Assembly: GCA_010909165.1 (NCBI GenBank)
Contig: MU008161.1
Span: 1,054,001-1,118,000 of the forward strand
Length of the DNA: 64,000 nucleotides
Direction of reading: 5' to 3'
From: Anthoceros angustus
Taxonomy: Eukaryota > Streptophyta > Anthocerotopsida > Anthocerotales > Anthocerotaceae
In this document: positions 12,953-24,864 of the stretch, piece by piece
How the letters are laid out: the number at the start of each line of letters is the position of its first letter
How positions within the stretch are numbered: the first letter of the stretch is position 1
The notes under the pieces: model-generated
What the model saw: the letters and a program-made list of their open reading frames with translations, nothing else
Database searches by the model: none
Told to the model about the DNA's origin: nothing
Translations under genes and position numbers: made by a program

Positions 12953-13036
12953 TGTGGCGCGACTTTTGCTCACGGCCAGCCGGGCGCGCACAATCCCGTG
13001 TCGTTGTAGTAAGGAGTCCGTTCCCGAGAGAATGAT
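12953..13036. repeat. Dispersed 80-bp repeat, copy 1
   Basis: This segment is nearly identical to 45164-45240, sharing GGCGCGACTTT, then GGCCAGCCGGGCGCGCAC, then CCCGTGTCGTTGTAGTAAGG. The sequence on either side is not obviously similar between the two sites. It is probably a conserved part of a transposable-element family. Confidence 0.8.
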
Positions 13037-13249
13037 AAGCTCCGTTTGCCGCGTTTCGACCGATCCTTACTTTGCGTCCACTCAACTTTAACACACACAA
13101 TCGTCGTTTTGCGTCTAACTACTCATAACGTTCACCGAACAGGCCCGGTGTGGCCAAACGTTTAAGGACCCGTTTGCGTCCGTCGTTCCCGCCGTCACTC
13201 GTCCCTTTAGTCCGCTCCTCTCATCACTCTCACTCGCTCATCAACCTTG

Positions 13250-14100
13250 GAAAAGAGCATGGTAGCTACGATCCGGACCTCCTCCGTTGCTCAACCGGGC
13301 CTCTCCGTCCGGGCTCTGCACGCCCTCCCGGAGTTCCTCCGGCTCACACGTTCCGGTCCTCGGCTTGGGCGGGCTCTGCGGCGAACACGGGTCCCCAGTC
13401 GCTCTTCCCTGCACACACCACCACACGTTAGGGTCCGTCACGGGACCTTGATCGATCTCTCGGGCGCCGTGCACCTTTCGATGACTCGGGACTCACGTTA
13501 GCATGAAGACACACAAAAGGTCTGCAAGAAACGCGATCAACACCAAGAAGATGATTTATTCCGAGCTCACCTCTTATACTACGCCCAAGTCGGCGTCTTT
13601 ATTACACCCTATTACGAGTGGTGGCCATGATCGTCATCGGCCGCCTACCATCCTATTCCTCCCTCCTATCTCCCCGGCGGTGGGCTTGGGAAGGTCACAG
13701 GTTCCGTCTCGGTATTGGTGGTCCAATCTCCGTCGGCGATTCTGGCGCACCCAATCGGATGATCCGCGAGGCGGACCCCTTCCTCTTCCGGAATCACAGC
13801 CGGGTTGGGCTACCGGTCCGGACCTCGAGGTCCGGCCTCGACCCCGAGTCCGGACCTCGAGGTCCGGCCTCGACCCCGAGTCCGGACCTCCTCCTGAGGC
13901 TCTTCTCCCCAGGCGTAAGTCGGAGGGACTCCTCCTTGCTTCCGAGTCCGGACCTCGAGGTCCGGCCTCGACCCCGAGTCCGAACTTTGGGAGTCTCGCT
14001 TATTCCTTGAGTCCGGTCCGGTCTCATCCACAGGGTTCGGACCTCGGGGTCCGAACTTACGTCCGGTCCCAAGCTCCGGACCCCTTATCTGCGGACCTCT
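13250..14100. repeat. TCCGGA-rich block with three perfect 18-bp palindromes
   Basis: The palindrome CCGGACCTCGAGGTCCGG occurs exactly at 13818-13835, 13850-13867 and 13948-13965, embedded in longer repeats containing CCTCGACCCCGAGTCCGGAC. The surrounding 800 bp is unusually rich in TCCGG and CCGGA. Both strands stay open for long distances, but the predicted proteins are low-complexity Arg/Pro/Ser products of the repeats, so I do not call a gene. Confidence 0.8.
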
Positions 14101-16160
14101 TCTGCTGGTCTCCTCATCCCTACCCCCACCCTTGTCTTGGGTCGGGTTGGCTTCCTCCTTCCGCGCCTTTCGTGGCCGCCTATCCTCCGGCGGGTTGCGG
14201 TGGACTTACCACGAGATCCGTTGTATTGGCGCGTCTGCTCCTCCTGAGGCTCTTCTCCCCGCCGTCGTCTCCAAGCAGGGGCCACTAGGGTCCCGTCTTG
14301 TCCCCATGCCCTTCATCCCTTGAGCCTTAGGGTCCGTCCATGTAGCAGGCGGGAGGCTTCAATGCCTTAAGGAGCTCGGCGTGGTAGTAGGCAAAATCCG
14401 AGTCAATTTCTTTGGATTGCCTCTTCCACATGTGCCCGAGCACCCGATACTCCCTTCGCCATTGGTGCTCGGGAGGCGTCTTTGTCGGCTTCTTTGGACC
14501 ATCCCCCAGTTCGTTGGCTGGGCGGGCGAATCTCGCGAGGCCACAAGGGCCGCCTCGGTCACCTCTCAGCACTTGTTGTTGCTCACTTTGCTCCGGCTCC
14601 GTCGTTTCGCTCTGCTGCCGGCTTACCGCCATAGCGCGGCGCTCCCTTCCGCCTTCCTTAATCGGACCAGCGGCTTCTTTTGCGTCCGGTGCTCTCGCTC
14701 CCGTTTATTACGTTAGCTCGCCATCTCCCTCTCCAGCGGTCGGGCAACTCTGCCGATTGCGTGCCAGTCCTTCTCCATTTCGCGACGCCCCGCCTCCTGC
14801 TCCATCGCCTTCCTCCTCCGTCCGCCAATGTAGCCGGAGCTCTATTTCTCGTTCGTGATCCGTGATCACGCCCGCATTACCATTCCTCTCAATGGTAACT
14901 TGGGCTGCGACTCGAGTCTCTTGCGGTCTTCCATCTCACCTGTTGCTCCACCTCACGCAACTGAGACCGGAGATCCTCCATCTCCTTGTCGCGGGCTTCC
15001 TTCTCCTCGGCATGGTGGCCCTTTGCTCCGCCGCCTCCTCCGCCTCCTGCTCCTTCTTGAGTTAGCGCGGCTATCCTGCCGTCTCCCTCCACGGTTCGAT
15101 CACGCCGATAGTGATCGCGGTCGATCTTAGCGGCTTCCGCCTCCTCGCCGCCTTCACTGGCTTCACCACTTGGCCGGTCGGGCCGCCTCGGCCAGTCGCG
15201 AGCCTTCTCGCTTGCGCCGGGCCTCCTCGCCTCTGCTGCGCTACCCCTCTCACTGCGGAGGTCTTGACCGCTTGGGCCTCACACTTCATTGCTCACCCGG
15301 TGAAGGAATTTAGTCAGTCTGTCGAATGGACGGACTTCCCTTCGGCCTCCGTTTCCCTCTTGATGCGGCCGAGAGCTTCGCCTTCCTCCTCGCCTCTGGG
15401 CCGCCTCCTGCTCTGGAGGAGCACCATCGCCTCTGGTGGCTTCTACTTCACAGGTCTTCTCGGCCGTCCCAGAGACCCCAAAGCATACCGCCCATGACGG
15501 TAGCTGTGACCCGCCGTGTCTCTTCCACGGCCGCCACCGTGAGACCCCAAAAGTCCGTAGTGGAGGCGGGCATCTCACGGTCCGCCAGGACCTCCACCCA
15601 TGATCGGAGTAAGTCGGTGGGGTTCTCGGACCTAATCGGGCCCCTTAGGTCACGATTGCCGAGGTCCCGAGCTTCACCTCCTTGGCCCTCTTGGCGCCAA
15701 TTCCTTATTCGCCTCTTAGTCACAGGGCTCGGAGGGTGAGGGGTTCGAGCGACCCCTTGCCTCTCCCGGTCGGCGGCAGAGCTCAGTGGGGTTCTTGCGG
15801 TGACCTCCCTCCTTGGGTGGCGTCCCTTTACGCTCTTCTCACGCCTCTTGACCTCTTGCCACTCCGTGGGCGGGCGAGCAGAGCACCCTTTGAGGTGCTG
15901 CGTTAGCGGGTGGCACCGTCTTCCGCCTCTTGATTGCCGGCGAGTTCGTCGGGGCTCCTCGCCTCTGGTGGCTTCGCCTCTGGGCCGCCTCCTGCTCCAT
16001 CGCCTCTGGGCCGCCTCCTCCGGAGGCACCAAGAGGAGGAAGCGGGGATATCTTCCACACTTCCCTAGGTGGTGAGGGGTCCGTTCAGGGCGTATGGAGT
16101 CCCAGATCCTTCCTGCCGCCTCCTCCCGACCTGCTTGGCCCTAGGGGTCGGGCCTCTACC

Positions 16161-16577
16161 TCAGCGCCTTGCCCGCCTCGCTCGTAGGGCCGCCAACCCT
16201 TTCCGGAGCGCCCGCTCTACCTCCCCATCCTTCAGGAGTTCGTAATGTCCCCATACATGGATCAGGTATGGGGATAGTCCGGACGGCGGTGGCTTCTCGC
16301 TCCTCAGCTTGCGGGCCTCCTGGCTGAACCTGGCGAAGATGATCCTTCCCCAGTCCGCCCTCTTGCCCCGCTGCAGCGCATGCAGGAACACCAGCAAATT
16401 ATCACCAAGGTGATCCACCTTGGTGAGCAAGTTCCAGTGGACAATGATCCGCCATCGCCTCACCCTTCCGCCAAGCAGTCCGATATCAACCGGTAGTTGG
16501 TTGTCTGCTGCGTTAAGACTTGACGCCGCCCTTGCGCCTCTATCTTTCCCTCGCCTTGAGGGGCTGCGGGACCTCAA
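16161..16577 (-). pseudogene. Transposon-like ORF module, copy 1
   Basis: This 138-residue open segment starts with basic Ser/Arg-rich sequence. It continues with a hydrophobic and charged core containing HWNLLTKVDHLGDN, then KRADWGRIIFARFSQEARKL, then SPYLIHVWGHYELL. The same core appears again at 17154-17456 and, more damaged, near 18750-18990. Its style (conserved Trp, His and Tyr, minus strand, multiplied) resembles gag-like or accessory proteins of plant transposons, but I cannot name a family. No start or stop is diagnostic. Confidence 0.45.
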
Positions 16578-17153
16578 GGTCCATCTCGATCCTCCTCCGT
16601 TGGGCGGTTGTAAGCCGCCCTCGGGACCTCAAGGTCCATCTCACAGGATCCTCCGGAGGTTCTTGGACCGAACCTCCTTGTTGGCCGCCAACATCTTCCG
16701 GCGAACTCCGGACCGGTGGTGCATCAAGCGTCCGACGGCTGGAACACGTCTAAGTGCCACTCTTCGACTAATCCTCCGCCTCCTCCAGCCCATGGCCCAA
16801 AAGTCCGGATAGCGCGGGTTACAATGTTGCGCTCTACCGGGTTCCATGGCTCCCATACCTCCGCAGCCTTTTGGGTCCCATCGCCTTCTTCTCCTTTCGT
16901 CAGAGCCGATTGCCGGCGAGTTCGTCGGGGCTCCTCTGCCGTTGGTTGTCTGCGTTAGCGGGTGGCACCGTCTTCCGCCTCTTGACCTCTTGCCACTCTT
17001 GACTAATCCTCCGCCTCCTCCGGAGGCACCAAGAGGAGGAAGCGGGGATATCTTCCACACTTCCCTAGGTGGTGAGGGGTCCGTTCAGGGCATGGTCAGT
17101 ATCCCTTCGATCGTCCTCCTCCCGGACCCGTTTGGCCCTAGGGGGTCGGGCCT

Positions 17154-17456
17154 CTACCTCAGGCGCCTTGCCCGCTCTGCTTCTGGTAGGGCCGCCAACC
17201 CTTTCCGGAGCGCCCGCTCTACCTCCCCATCCTTCAGGAGCTCGTAATGTCCCCATACATGGATCAGGTATGGGGATAGTCCGGACGGCGGTGGCTTCTC
17301 GCTCCTCAGCTTGCGGGCCTCCTGGCTGAACCGGGCGAAGATGATCCTTCCCCAGTCCGCCCTCTTGCCCGCGCATGCGGGAACACCAAGAATTATCACC
17401 AAGGTGATCCACCTTGGTGAGCAAGTTCCGATGGACAATGATCCGACTCGCCCCAT
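17154..17456 (-). pseudogene. Transposon-like ORF module, copy 2
   Basis: This is the second copy of the module described at 16161-16577. It is almost identical from KRADWGRIIFARFSQ through GHYELLKDGEVERAL. The N-terminal part differs because the reading frame shifts upstream. The shift sits in a stretch that varies among copies at CAG/CTG sites, so it may be a sequence error rather than a biological break. Confidence 0.45.
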
Positions 17457-19680
17457 CCTCCTCCGGAGGTTCTTGGACCGAACCTCCTTGGGTGGCGTCC
17501 CTTTACGCTCTTCTCACGCCTCTTGCCCGCCTCTATCTTTCCCTCGCCTTGAGGGGCTGGGACTCGCCCCATCCTCCTCCGTTGGGCGGTTGTAAGCCGC
17601 CCTCGGGACCTCAAGGTCCATCTCACAGGATCCTCCGGAGGTTCTTGGACCGAACCTCCTTGTTGGCCGCCAACATCTTCCGGCGAACTCCGGACGGGGG
17701 TGTCAAGCGTCCGACGGCACTGGAACACGTCTAAGTGCCACTCTTGACTAATCCTCCGCCTCCTCCGGCCATGGCCCAAAAGTCCGGATAGCGCGGGTTA
17801 CAATGTTGCGCTCTACCGGGTTCCATGGCTCCCATACCTCCATGACCTTTTGGGTCCCATCGCCTTCTTCTCCTTCGTCTATGGCGATTGCACGAGACGG
17901 CAGCGCGATCGCCCTCTTCGCGTTGTTGCTCCAACCTCAGCGGTGAGCAGCAGATGCTGGCGTTCAAAGAGATAGCGCCAGAGGCCGGGTTGGAGCGCAA
18001 GAGACCGCGAGAATTGTCTCGAGGTCGCATGTAGAAATGACCTCCTCGTCGGCGCGCCGTTGGAAGTAAGGCGGGAGGCCTCTTCCACGGCCGCCACCGT
18101 GAGACCCCAAAAGTCCGTGAGGGCATCTCACGGTCCGCCAGGACCTGACCGCACCGGAGTAAGTCCGACTGGGTTCTCGGACCTAATCAGCCCCTTAGGT
18201 CCTCGATTGCCGAGGTCCCGAGCTTCACCTCCTTGGCCCTCTTGGCGCCAATTCCTTATTCGCCTCTTCGCCCTCTTAGTCACAGGGCTCGGAGGGTGAG
18301 GGGTTCGAGCCGACCCCTTGCCTCTCCCGGTCGCCCTCTTGGCGCCAATTCCTTATTCGCCTCTTGCCACTCTTGACTAATCCTCCGCCTTGGGTGGCGT
18401 CCCTTTACGCTCTTCTCACCGCCTCACCTCTACCTGCAGGTGGGCAGAGGCACCGCCGAGGTGCTGCGTTAGCGGTGGCACCGTCTTCCGCCTTTCGTGC
18501 CCGCGAGTTCGCTGGGCTCCTCGCCTCCTCCGGACCCGTTTGGCCCTAGGGGTCGGGCCTCTACCTCAGGCGCCTTTGCCCGCCCGCCAGACTGCCCAAG
18601 GGCACAAGAGGAGGGAAGTGGGATATCTTCCCACACTTCCCTAGGTGGTGAGGGGTCCGCCCACGATGGAGTCCCAGATCCTTCCTCCGCCTCCTCCGGA
18701 CCCGTTTGGCCCTAGGGGTCGGGCCTCTACCTCAGGCGCCTTTGCCCGCCTCGCTAGGGCCGCCAACCCTTTCCGGGCGCCCGCTCTACCTCCCCATCCT
18801 TCAGAGCTGTAATGTCCCCATACATGGACTGTATGGGGATAGTCCGACGGCGGTGGCTTCGCCTCACCAGGGCCTCTCCGAACCGGCGAAGATGATCCTT
18901 CCTCCTTGGCCCTCTTGCTGCAACGCATGCAGAACACCAAGAATTATCACCAAGGTGATCCACCTTGGTGAGCAAGTTCCGATGGACAATGATCCGCCTC
19001 TTGACCTCTTGCCACTCTTCGACTAATCCTCCGCCTCCTCCGTTGGGCGGTTGTAAGCCGCCTCCTCCGTTGGGCGGTTGTAAGCCGCCTCCGCCTCTAT
19101 CTTTCCCTCGCCTTGAGGGGCCTGCCCATCCTCCTCCGCTGGTTGTAAGCCGCCTCAGACCTCCAAGGTCCATCTCGATCCTCCGGAGGTTCTTGGACCG
19201 AACCTCCTTGTTGGCCGCCAACATCTTCCGGCGAACTCCTGACTGTGGTGACATCACAACGCCCGCATACCGAACACGCCTAAGTGCCACTCTTGACTAA
19301 TCCTCCGCCTCCACCATGGCCCAAAAGTCCGGATAGCGCGGGTTACAATGTTGCGCTCTACCAGGTTCCATGGCTCCCATACCTCCGCAGCCTTTTTGGG
19401 TCCCATCGCCTTCTTCTCCTTTCGTCAGAGCCGATTGCCGAGCCGGCACGATGCGCCTTCGCTCTTCTCACCGCTCCAACCTCAACGTGAGCCAAGATGC
19501 CCGAGCTGCTCAAAGAGATAGCGCCAGAGGGCCGGGTTGCGGAGCGCAAGAGACTGCGAGAATTGTCTCGAGGTCGCATGTAGTAGAAATGACCTCCTCG
19601 TCGGCGCGCCGTTGGAAGTAAGGCGGGAGGTGCCTTCCTCGTCCAGAATCGCCAGAGGTCTCGCATAGCTTACTCGACCT

Positions 19681-20825
19681 TACGCCGCGTACTGCACGGC
19701 CTTACGGCCGCGATCAGCGGGCGTGAATACCGCTATAACGGCCCCTGGCATTCGGTCTGTGCATGCCGACCTCCACTGTGGCCGCCCACGTGGCGCGCTC
19801 GATGCATCCTCACGACTCGACTTCCAAATTACTTTCCCTGGCGTACTTATCCTGTTTTGACCCGGAGTGGGGTCCGGACTTATCCCGTTACCCCGGTGCG
19901 CAGTCCGGAGCTCGTCATAGTGGTACCGGGGTCCGTTACCCACTCCGGAGTCCGGAGTATACTCCGGAGCCCAGTCCGGAGCACCATCCGTGCTTATTCC
20001 TCCCTTTCCGCCTTATTTTACTATTCGAACCTACGAAAAAAACAAAACCCCACTTATTTCCTAACCCCCAAGGGAAGTCCGTAGCCCACAACGCCCATTA
20101 ATACCACCACACATAAATGCCCGTATCAATACGTTCCTCGTACTATACGTGTATCATTTATGGTGACATATATGGTATCGTATTTTCAATGATATATGTT
20201 CATATTATATTTTATATGTAATAAATATGTATGTCATACGAGTTACGTGCGTATGTTGGTCTGTACATGTTCATTATATGGTACTTTGTGTTTACCATTT
20301 GTGCAAATCTCGACGCATCTTTATGCCCCAATTTCTAGCACAAAGCCTATTTTTCTCTATCCAGTGCCTCCTAAAAAGGCACATCTTGAATTTCATCGAT
20401 TGCCTCCTCTTCTACCTCCATGTTCTCCTCTGCGTCACTGCCATTACGTGTCCCCCCCCACGGCCACGAACTTTCAACTTCCCCTGGCTCTTTTTTAACG
20501 CACTTGAATGTTCCCCCCCTAGTCCTCCCTCCTTCTCTCTCCCCCTAGACAACTGCCTCATGCCCGTTACGTGCCTTTTTGCCCCTGCCTCGACCATGGC
20601 TGCTGTTGGCTACTCCACTCCTGTCCTCCCTCTGCCACCCGACTCTTCCACTCCCTTACGTTGTTTTCACTGTCCACACTCAACACATGTATGTTACTTG
20701 CTGGTGATAGTACACTCACCCTTCTCTGTGCTACAGCACCCGGATCTGGCCCTCCAAACATGTCCCTCCTACCGTGCACCGGCCTTGTCACTCCCTATTC
20801 ACCCAAGACCCTGCCCTACTAGCAT
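19681..20825. other. No gene recognised; TCCGGA cluster then pyrimidine-rich DNA
   Basis: Between 19860 and 19990 the motif TCCGGA recurs, including the perfect palindrome TCCGGAGTATACTCCGGA at 19951-19968. This echoes the 13.25-14.1 kb block on the other side of the transposon region. From 20100 the DNA is AT-rich and then C/T-rich. An open frame at 20227-20883 is low-complexity Pro/Ser/Leu and I do not support it as a gene. Confidence 0.5.
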
Positions 20826-21335
20826 TGCCTTCTCTAACGTCACATCACAATCTGGTTACGCATCAAATAAAATTTTGAGGTAGGAAATCATAACACGAAA
20901 TGCGTGTTGGCCTCACCTTGCAGCTGTACATGTACATGAGACCCCGCCATTCTTCCATCGCCTTCCCTAACTTCACATCATAGTCTGGTTACGCATCAGC
21001 TGAAAATTTGAGATAAGAAATAACAGCATGGAATGGGTCTTGGCCTGACCTTGCAACTACTTGCAGTTGTACATGTACACGAGACACCCCGCCATGCTAC
21101 TATCGCCTTTTCTAACATCAAATCACACTAGCTAGTTACGCAATGTAGAAAATTTGAGAGGAAATCGATCTTGGAACATCTCTTGGCCTGACCTTGCAAT
21201 GCTCTGCAAGTACAAGATCTGCTTGCGGCTGTACATGTGATCCCGCCCTGCCACCATCTCTTTACCAACGTCATGTCACACTGTTTATGCATCAGCTGAA
21301 AAATTGAGATAGGAAATCACAGCATGGAATGGGCC
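20826..21335. repeat. About four degenerate ~125-bp tandem repeats
   Basis: Each unit carries CTAAC(G/T)TCA, then TTACGCATCA, then AAAATTTGAGATA or a variant, then TTGGCCTGACCTTGCA, then TGTACATGTACA(T/C)GAGA and CCGCCAT. Copies begin near 20832, 20967, 21112 and 21265, with many substitutions, so this is an old array. Confidence 0.7.
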
Positions 21336-21600
21336 TCCTCCTCTTCTTTTCCCTCTCCCCCTCCTCCTTCTTCCCATCTCCCCCTCGTCTTCCTTCCCCT
21401 CTCCCCCTCCTCCTTCTTCCCATCTCCCCCCATCTTCCTTCCCCTCTCCCCCTCCTCTTGCTCCTCTTCTTTTCCATCTTCCCCTCCTCCTCCTTATAAT
21501 CTCCCCCTCTTGTCCTTTCACTTTCCCCCTCCTCCTCCTTCCCTCTCGCCCTCCCTCCTCCTCCTACTTCTCCTCCCCCTCTACCTCAGATCCCTCTCCC
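21325..21600. repeat. Polypyrimidine (CCTCCT/CTCCCC) low-complexity tract
   Basis: About 275 bp is almost pure C and T on the plus strand, with short CTCCCCCTCCTCCTTCTTCC-type repeats. Long frames on either strand through it are compositional artefacts. Confidence 0.9.
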
Positions 21601-21637
21601 TGGCCTTATAGTTTAGGAGATGAGGGTCCTGGCCACA

Positions 21638-22672
21638 GACCACAATACTATGTTTGATAAGAGGCGGAAGATGAACTTCATAGAGCAGGTGAGGTATTTG
21701 AGAGGTGAATTGATCATAGCAAAACGTGACGGTGTGCAAATGATTATGACGTAGATGATTATGACGTGGAAGTTCAACCATATAAGGTTCTTGGTCTCAT
21801 TGAGGATGATGAAGCATGTGAATATATACGATGTTTACAAGCAGAACAAGGTAGACAACAGGACCCATATACTGTGCATTGCAAACAAGAGGGGAAAGTC
21901 TGGGAAAATGTGAACAAGATTTTCACAAAGTGGGAAGCAGGGGAGTTGCCGGAGCAGAAGAAGCATGTGATTGCTCCATGGAACAAGCAAAAAAAGAAAA
22001 GGGAAGAGGAAGGTGACATAGGAGCTCAAGAAGATTGATTCCGCCTTTGTGAAGCCAAAGAACAAGTTAGCGAAGCCTTGGAAATCATTTCAAGGAATTC
22101 CTTCGGGAGTCTGTGGGCAGCAGATACTTATAACAGCAATAGAGAAAGGTTTGGCGGGTCTGATTGACTTGAAGGGAATGGATGACAACATAACTTTGCA
22201 TAACTTTCTACATTATCCAAGTGGTTATGGCACAGCACCTTGGTTGTTCATCATTCGAGGAGGTGCGAGAAGAGTACCCTCACTATTCGTCAGATCAAAT
22301 GCTTGCTCGTTTTCAGACGGCCTTTGTCGGAAAGGTATACCCGACATTCTCTTCCATTGTTCCGTTTTATTCCAATATGTGGGGGAGGGCGTCAGCCAGC
22401 CGGCGCCCTCCCCCTCCAATGCCCCGTTTGTTACTAATGGAACCCTCCCAGTTCTGGGCGAAGGAGGTTTGCATAAGTGAAAAGGATTGTTTAAAAGCCC
22501 ACGTTGTTGCATTGAATGCTAGGAGGTTGAAGACTACAAAGAGTGAACTTTTGGATGAGGGATTGCAGACCCTGGATGCTGTATGGGAGTCGACGCCGTT
22601 AGAAGCTAATCCCGAGAATGATACCAAAGAAGATGATCAGGCATTAGGGGAGAATGACAACTTTGATTAGTA
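21638..22672 (+). pseudogene. Orphan ORF, broken in three frames (possibly transposon-derived)
   Basis: Three plus-strand open segments follow each other with frame changes: about 21638-21772, 21766-22038 and 22049-22670. Together they give a protein-like sequence with non-random composition: charged helical stretches (ACEYIRCLQAEQG), a Trp-rich basic region (HVIAPWNKQKKKREEE), SFQGIPSGVCGQQILITAIEK, a phenylalanine-rich segment, and an acidic C-terminus. I do not recognise a family. The segment near 22380-22425 looks like an insertion: it is Pro/Arg-rich and corresponds to the GC palindrome family found at 11 kb. An adenine-rich, gene-poor region follows. Confidence 0.4.
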
Positions 22673-22679
22673 GGAGATG

Positions 22680-24125
22680 GAATGCATCCGGAATGTGGCC
22701 GTTTCCCGCACTTCCTCTCATAGGCGTTTGAGGTAGCAAGTTTAATCGTTTCCTGTAATGCCGCTGTGGCAACTCAATGAGAATGTTGAACCAAAAGTGC
22801 AAGTGTGTGTATTCAAATTGATATTTTCAATAACGATTGTTCGATGTACTTGTTTACTTTCGTTGAAAATTTCAACTAAATATATTTGAGAATTACCTGG
22901 TTGACGGAAAAAAAATATTCATTGATGAAGAGTTATGTAAATCAGGAAAATTAAAATCAAGATAAAAGTTCATTTGTGAACTATTATAGCTTAGCATAGA
23001 GGATTTTTTATGAATTCTACGAATGGAATGGGCAAACTAAGCCCCATCACCAGTCCTAAGTAATTTTGTAATTGCTCAGGTCCTAAAATAACATAGTAAA
23101 AAATATGTAGTCGACCTAGGTAAGAAGTCAACTTTTCATGCAAATTTTCAATTGACCTTGGGAACATGCCTCACTTATAGTTTGCTATCAAAGCTGGAAC
23201 CCAAGTCCAACTTTGGTACCGCGGCTAGCATCCAAAATGCAAAATTTACCTTTGCAAAAATGAGAAAAAAGAATGGAGCCTGATTATGCATGCGTAGACA
23301 CTTGGATAGCACTTATTTATCGAAAATTTTTCAACAGTATGATTTGAGCTTCCATGGAACTTGGACAGCACTCGCTTATCCAATTTTTTTCAGCCGCTGA
23401 TTTCTATATTATGCGTTTTTTCTTTGTGCATAATCTCTCAGCTCATCTCGCAAATTAGCGTAGACTGTGAGTTCAACAACCTTTGGATAAACTGATCGCT
23501 CGGTTGCACCACAACAACTTCAGAATCTTATGTTACTCCTACATAGAATAAACAGGCACATGCCTATTGAAAGGTGCGGTCAAAAGCAAACTTGAGAGCG
23601 CATATGAGAGCGTGGAATGAAAGAGCACACTTTGAGATTTGCTCCATTTCCAAATGTGGACCTTGAGAATTAAAGATTGGTTGAATGGTGTCTAATCGAA
23701 GGCTTTATTATATATATACTCCTTAGCCAATTTTTTTGGGAGACAGATATAAAGGAGAGCTCATAAACGTTGTTTGGTCGCGGACGTTGTTTAGTCGCTA
23801 GCGTTGAGCGGAAGCCTTCTTACAGTGCTTGCAAGAAGCCATAAGAGTAGCTGAGCGTGAAAGCAAGGTCTTTTGAGATTAGCAGAACTTAAAGATTTGA
23901 GGCATTGTCCAAGCAACGATTTTGTGTGAAGTGCATTGTTTAAGATTTTGCATACCCACAAAAGTTTATTGATGATTAGTTCCCAAGATGTCGCTCTATC
24001 AGAGCAAGCTATACCTCATCCTATGAAATGAGAAAGATTGCACACGATCTTGGGCGAGAAAGTACATGACAGATGTAGCAACCATTTAGAGCAAAATTGA
24101 AACCTTAAATTTGGCAATGTGTTAT
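22680..24125. other. No gene recognised; AT-rich intergenic DNA
   Basis: No open frame of note is present. A motif with CACTTGGATAGCACTTATTTATCGAAAA is partly repeated at about 23299 and 23366 (ACTTGGACAGCACTCGC), each followed by a T-rich run. Nothing else interpretable is visible. Confidence 0.5.
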
Positions 24126-24129
24126 GCGA

Positions 24130-24540
24130 GATACTCTAAGTAAGCGCTAATACGTTATGTGCATTCATTCTAAGTAAGTGCTAATACGTTATGTGCCTTC
24201 ATTCTAAGTAAGCGCAACTACGTTATGTGCCTTCATTCTAAGTAAGCGCTAATACGTTCTATGCCTTCGTTCTAAGTAACCGCTAATACGTTATGTGCCT
24301 TCATTCTAAGTAAGCGCTAATACGTTCTATCCCGTCGTTTTAAGTAAGCGCTAATACGTTATGTGCCTTCATTCTAAGTAAGCGCTAATACGTTCTATGC
24401 CGCCGTTCTAAGTAAGCGCTTATACGTTACATGCCTTCGTTCTAAGTAAGCGCTTATACGTTACATGCCTTCATTTTAAGTAAGCACCTATTATGTTATA
24501 TGTCTTCATTCTAAGTAAATAGTGATACGTTTATGCCGTT
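24130..24540. repeat. 31-bp minisatellite, about 13 units
   Basis: The unit is roughly TTCTAAGTAAGCGCTAATACG followed by TTATGTGCC or TTCTATGCC. About 13 copies are in perfect register, with decay toward the right end. Variants alternate between TTATGTGCC and TTCTATGCC endings, suggesting a two-unit higher-order pattern in the middle of the array. Confidence 0.9.
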
Positions 24541-24864
24541 TTAATATGTTTTAAATCAAGTCTTAGTCAAGATAAATAAGCCAAAAGGTTGGAGAGGCCT
24601 CTCCTTGTGGGCAAGTGTCGGTTATGGGGAAATAGGAAGACTTGGTCATCCTCTTGTTCGCCGACTCAGACTGTCAGAGCCCGAGGATACTAATGCTCGG
24701 TTTCTTCGTGTTATATTTCGGCACCTTTAATGGAGTTGGTATTAGTAACATAAGTTGTAAGATTCCTTGCTATGCAAATAGCAAAATCTTTGTGCTCTGC
24801 AAGTTTTTTTTGTTGGCATTGCGACCCAGGGCATGAAGGACAAGAAGAGCCCTATAGGCTTGTG

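Larger units (their letters stand above)
14330..19680 (-). mobile_element. Transposon-derived block with three copies of a ~0.85-1 kb module
   Basis: Landmarks repeat three times in the same order. GATATCTTCCACACTTCCC is at about 16047, 17047 and 18625. TCCCCATACATGGA is at about 16246, 17250 and 18816. TTGTTGGCCGCCAACATCTT is at about 16677, 17662 and 19208. GCGCGGGTTACAATGTTGCG is at about 16811, 17791 and 19337. A different module (ACCCCAAAAGTCCGT) occurs at 15542 and 18102. Another module, containing GAGAATTGTCTCGAGGTCGC, occurs at 18009 and 19558. The minus-strand reading of the repeated module is protein-like. The block looks like a decayed, internally amplified retroelement or DNA-transposon coding region. 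Confidence 0.65.

Noticed and set aside
13503-14288. 261-residue open frame on the plus strand (and long minus-strand frames)
   Set aside because: Translation is Arg/Pro/Ser low complexity produced by TCCGGA repeats, open in several frames at once.
15735-15765. Hairpin GGGGT...ACCCC with TCGAGCG loop resembling a T-arm
   Set aside because: It lies in a transposon repeat (a second copy is near 18300) and has no other tRNA parts.
20227-20883. 218-residue open frame
   Set aside because: Pyrimidine-rich DNA gives Pro/Ser/Leu runs without domain or codon signal.
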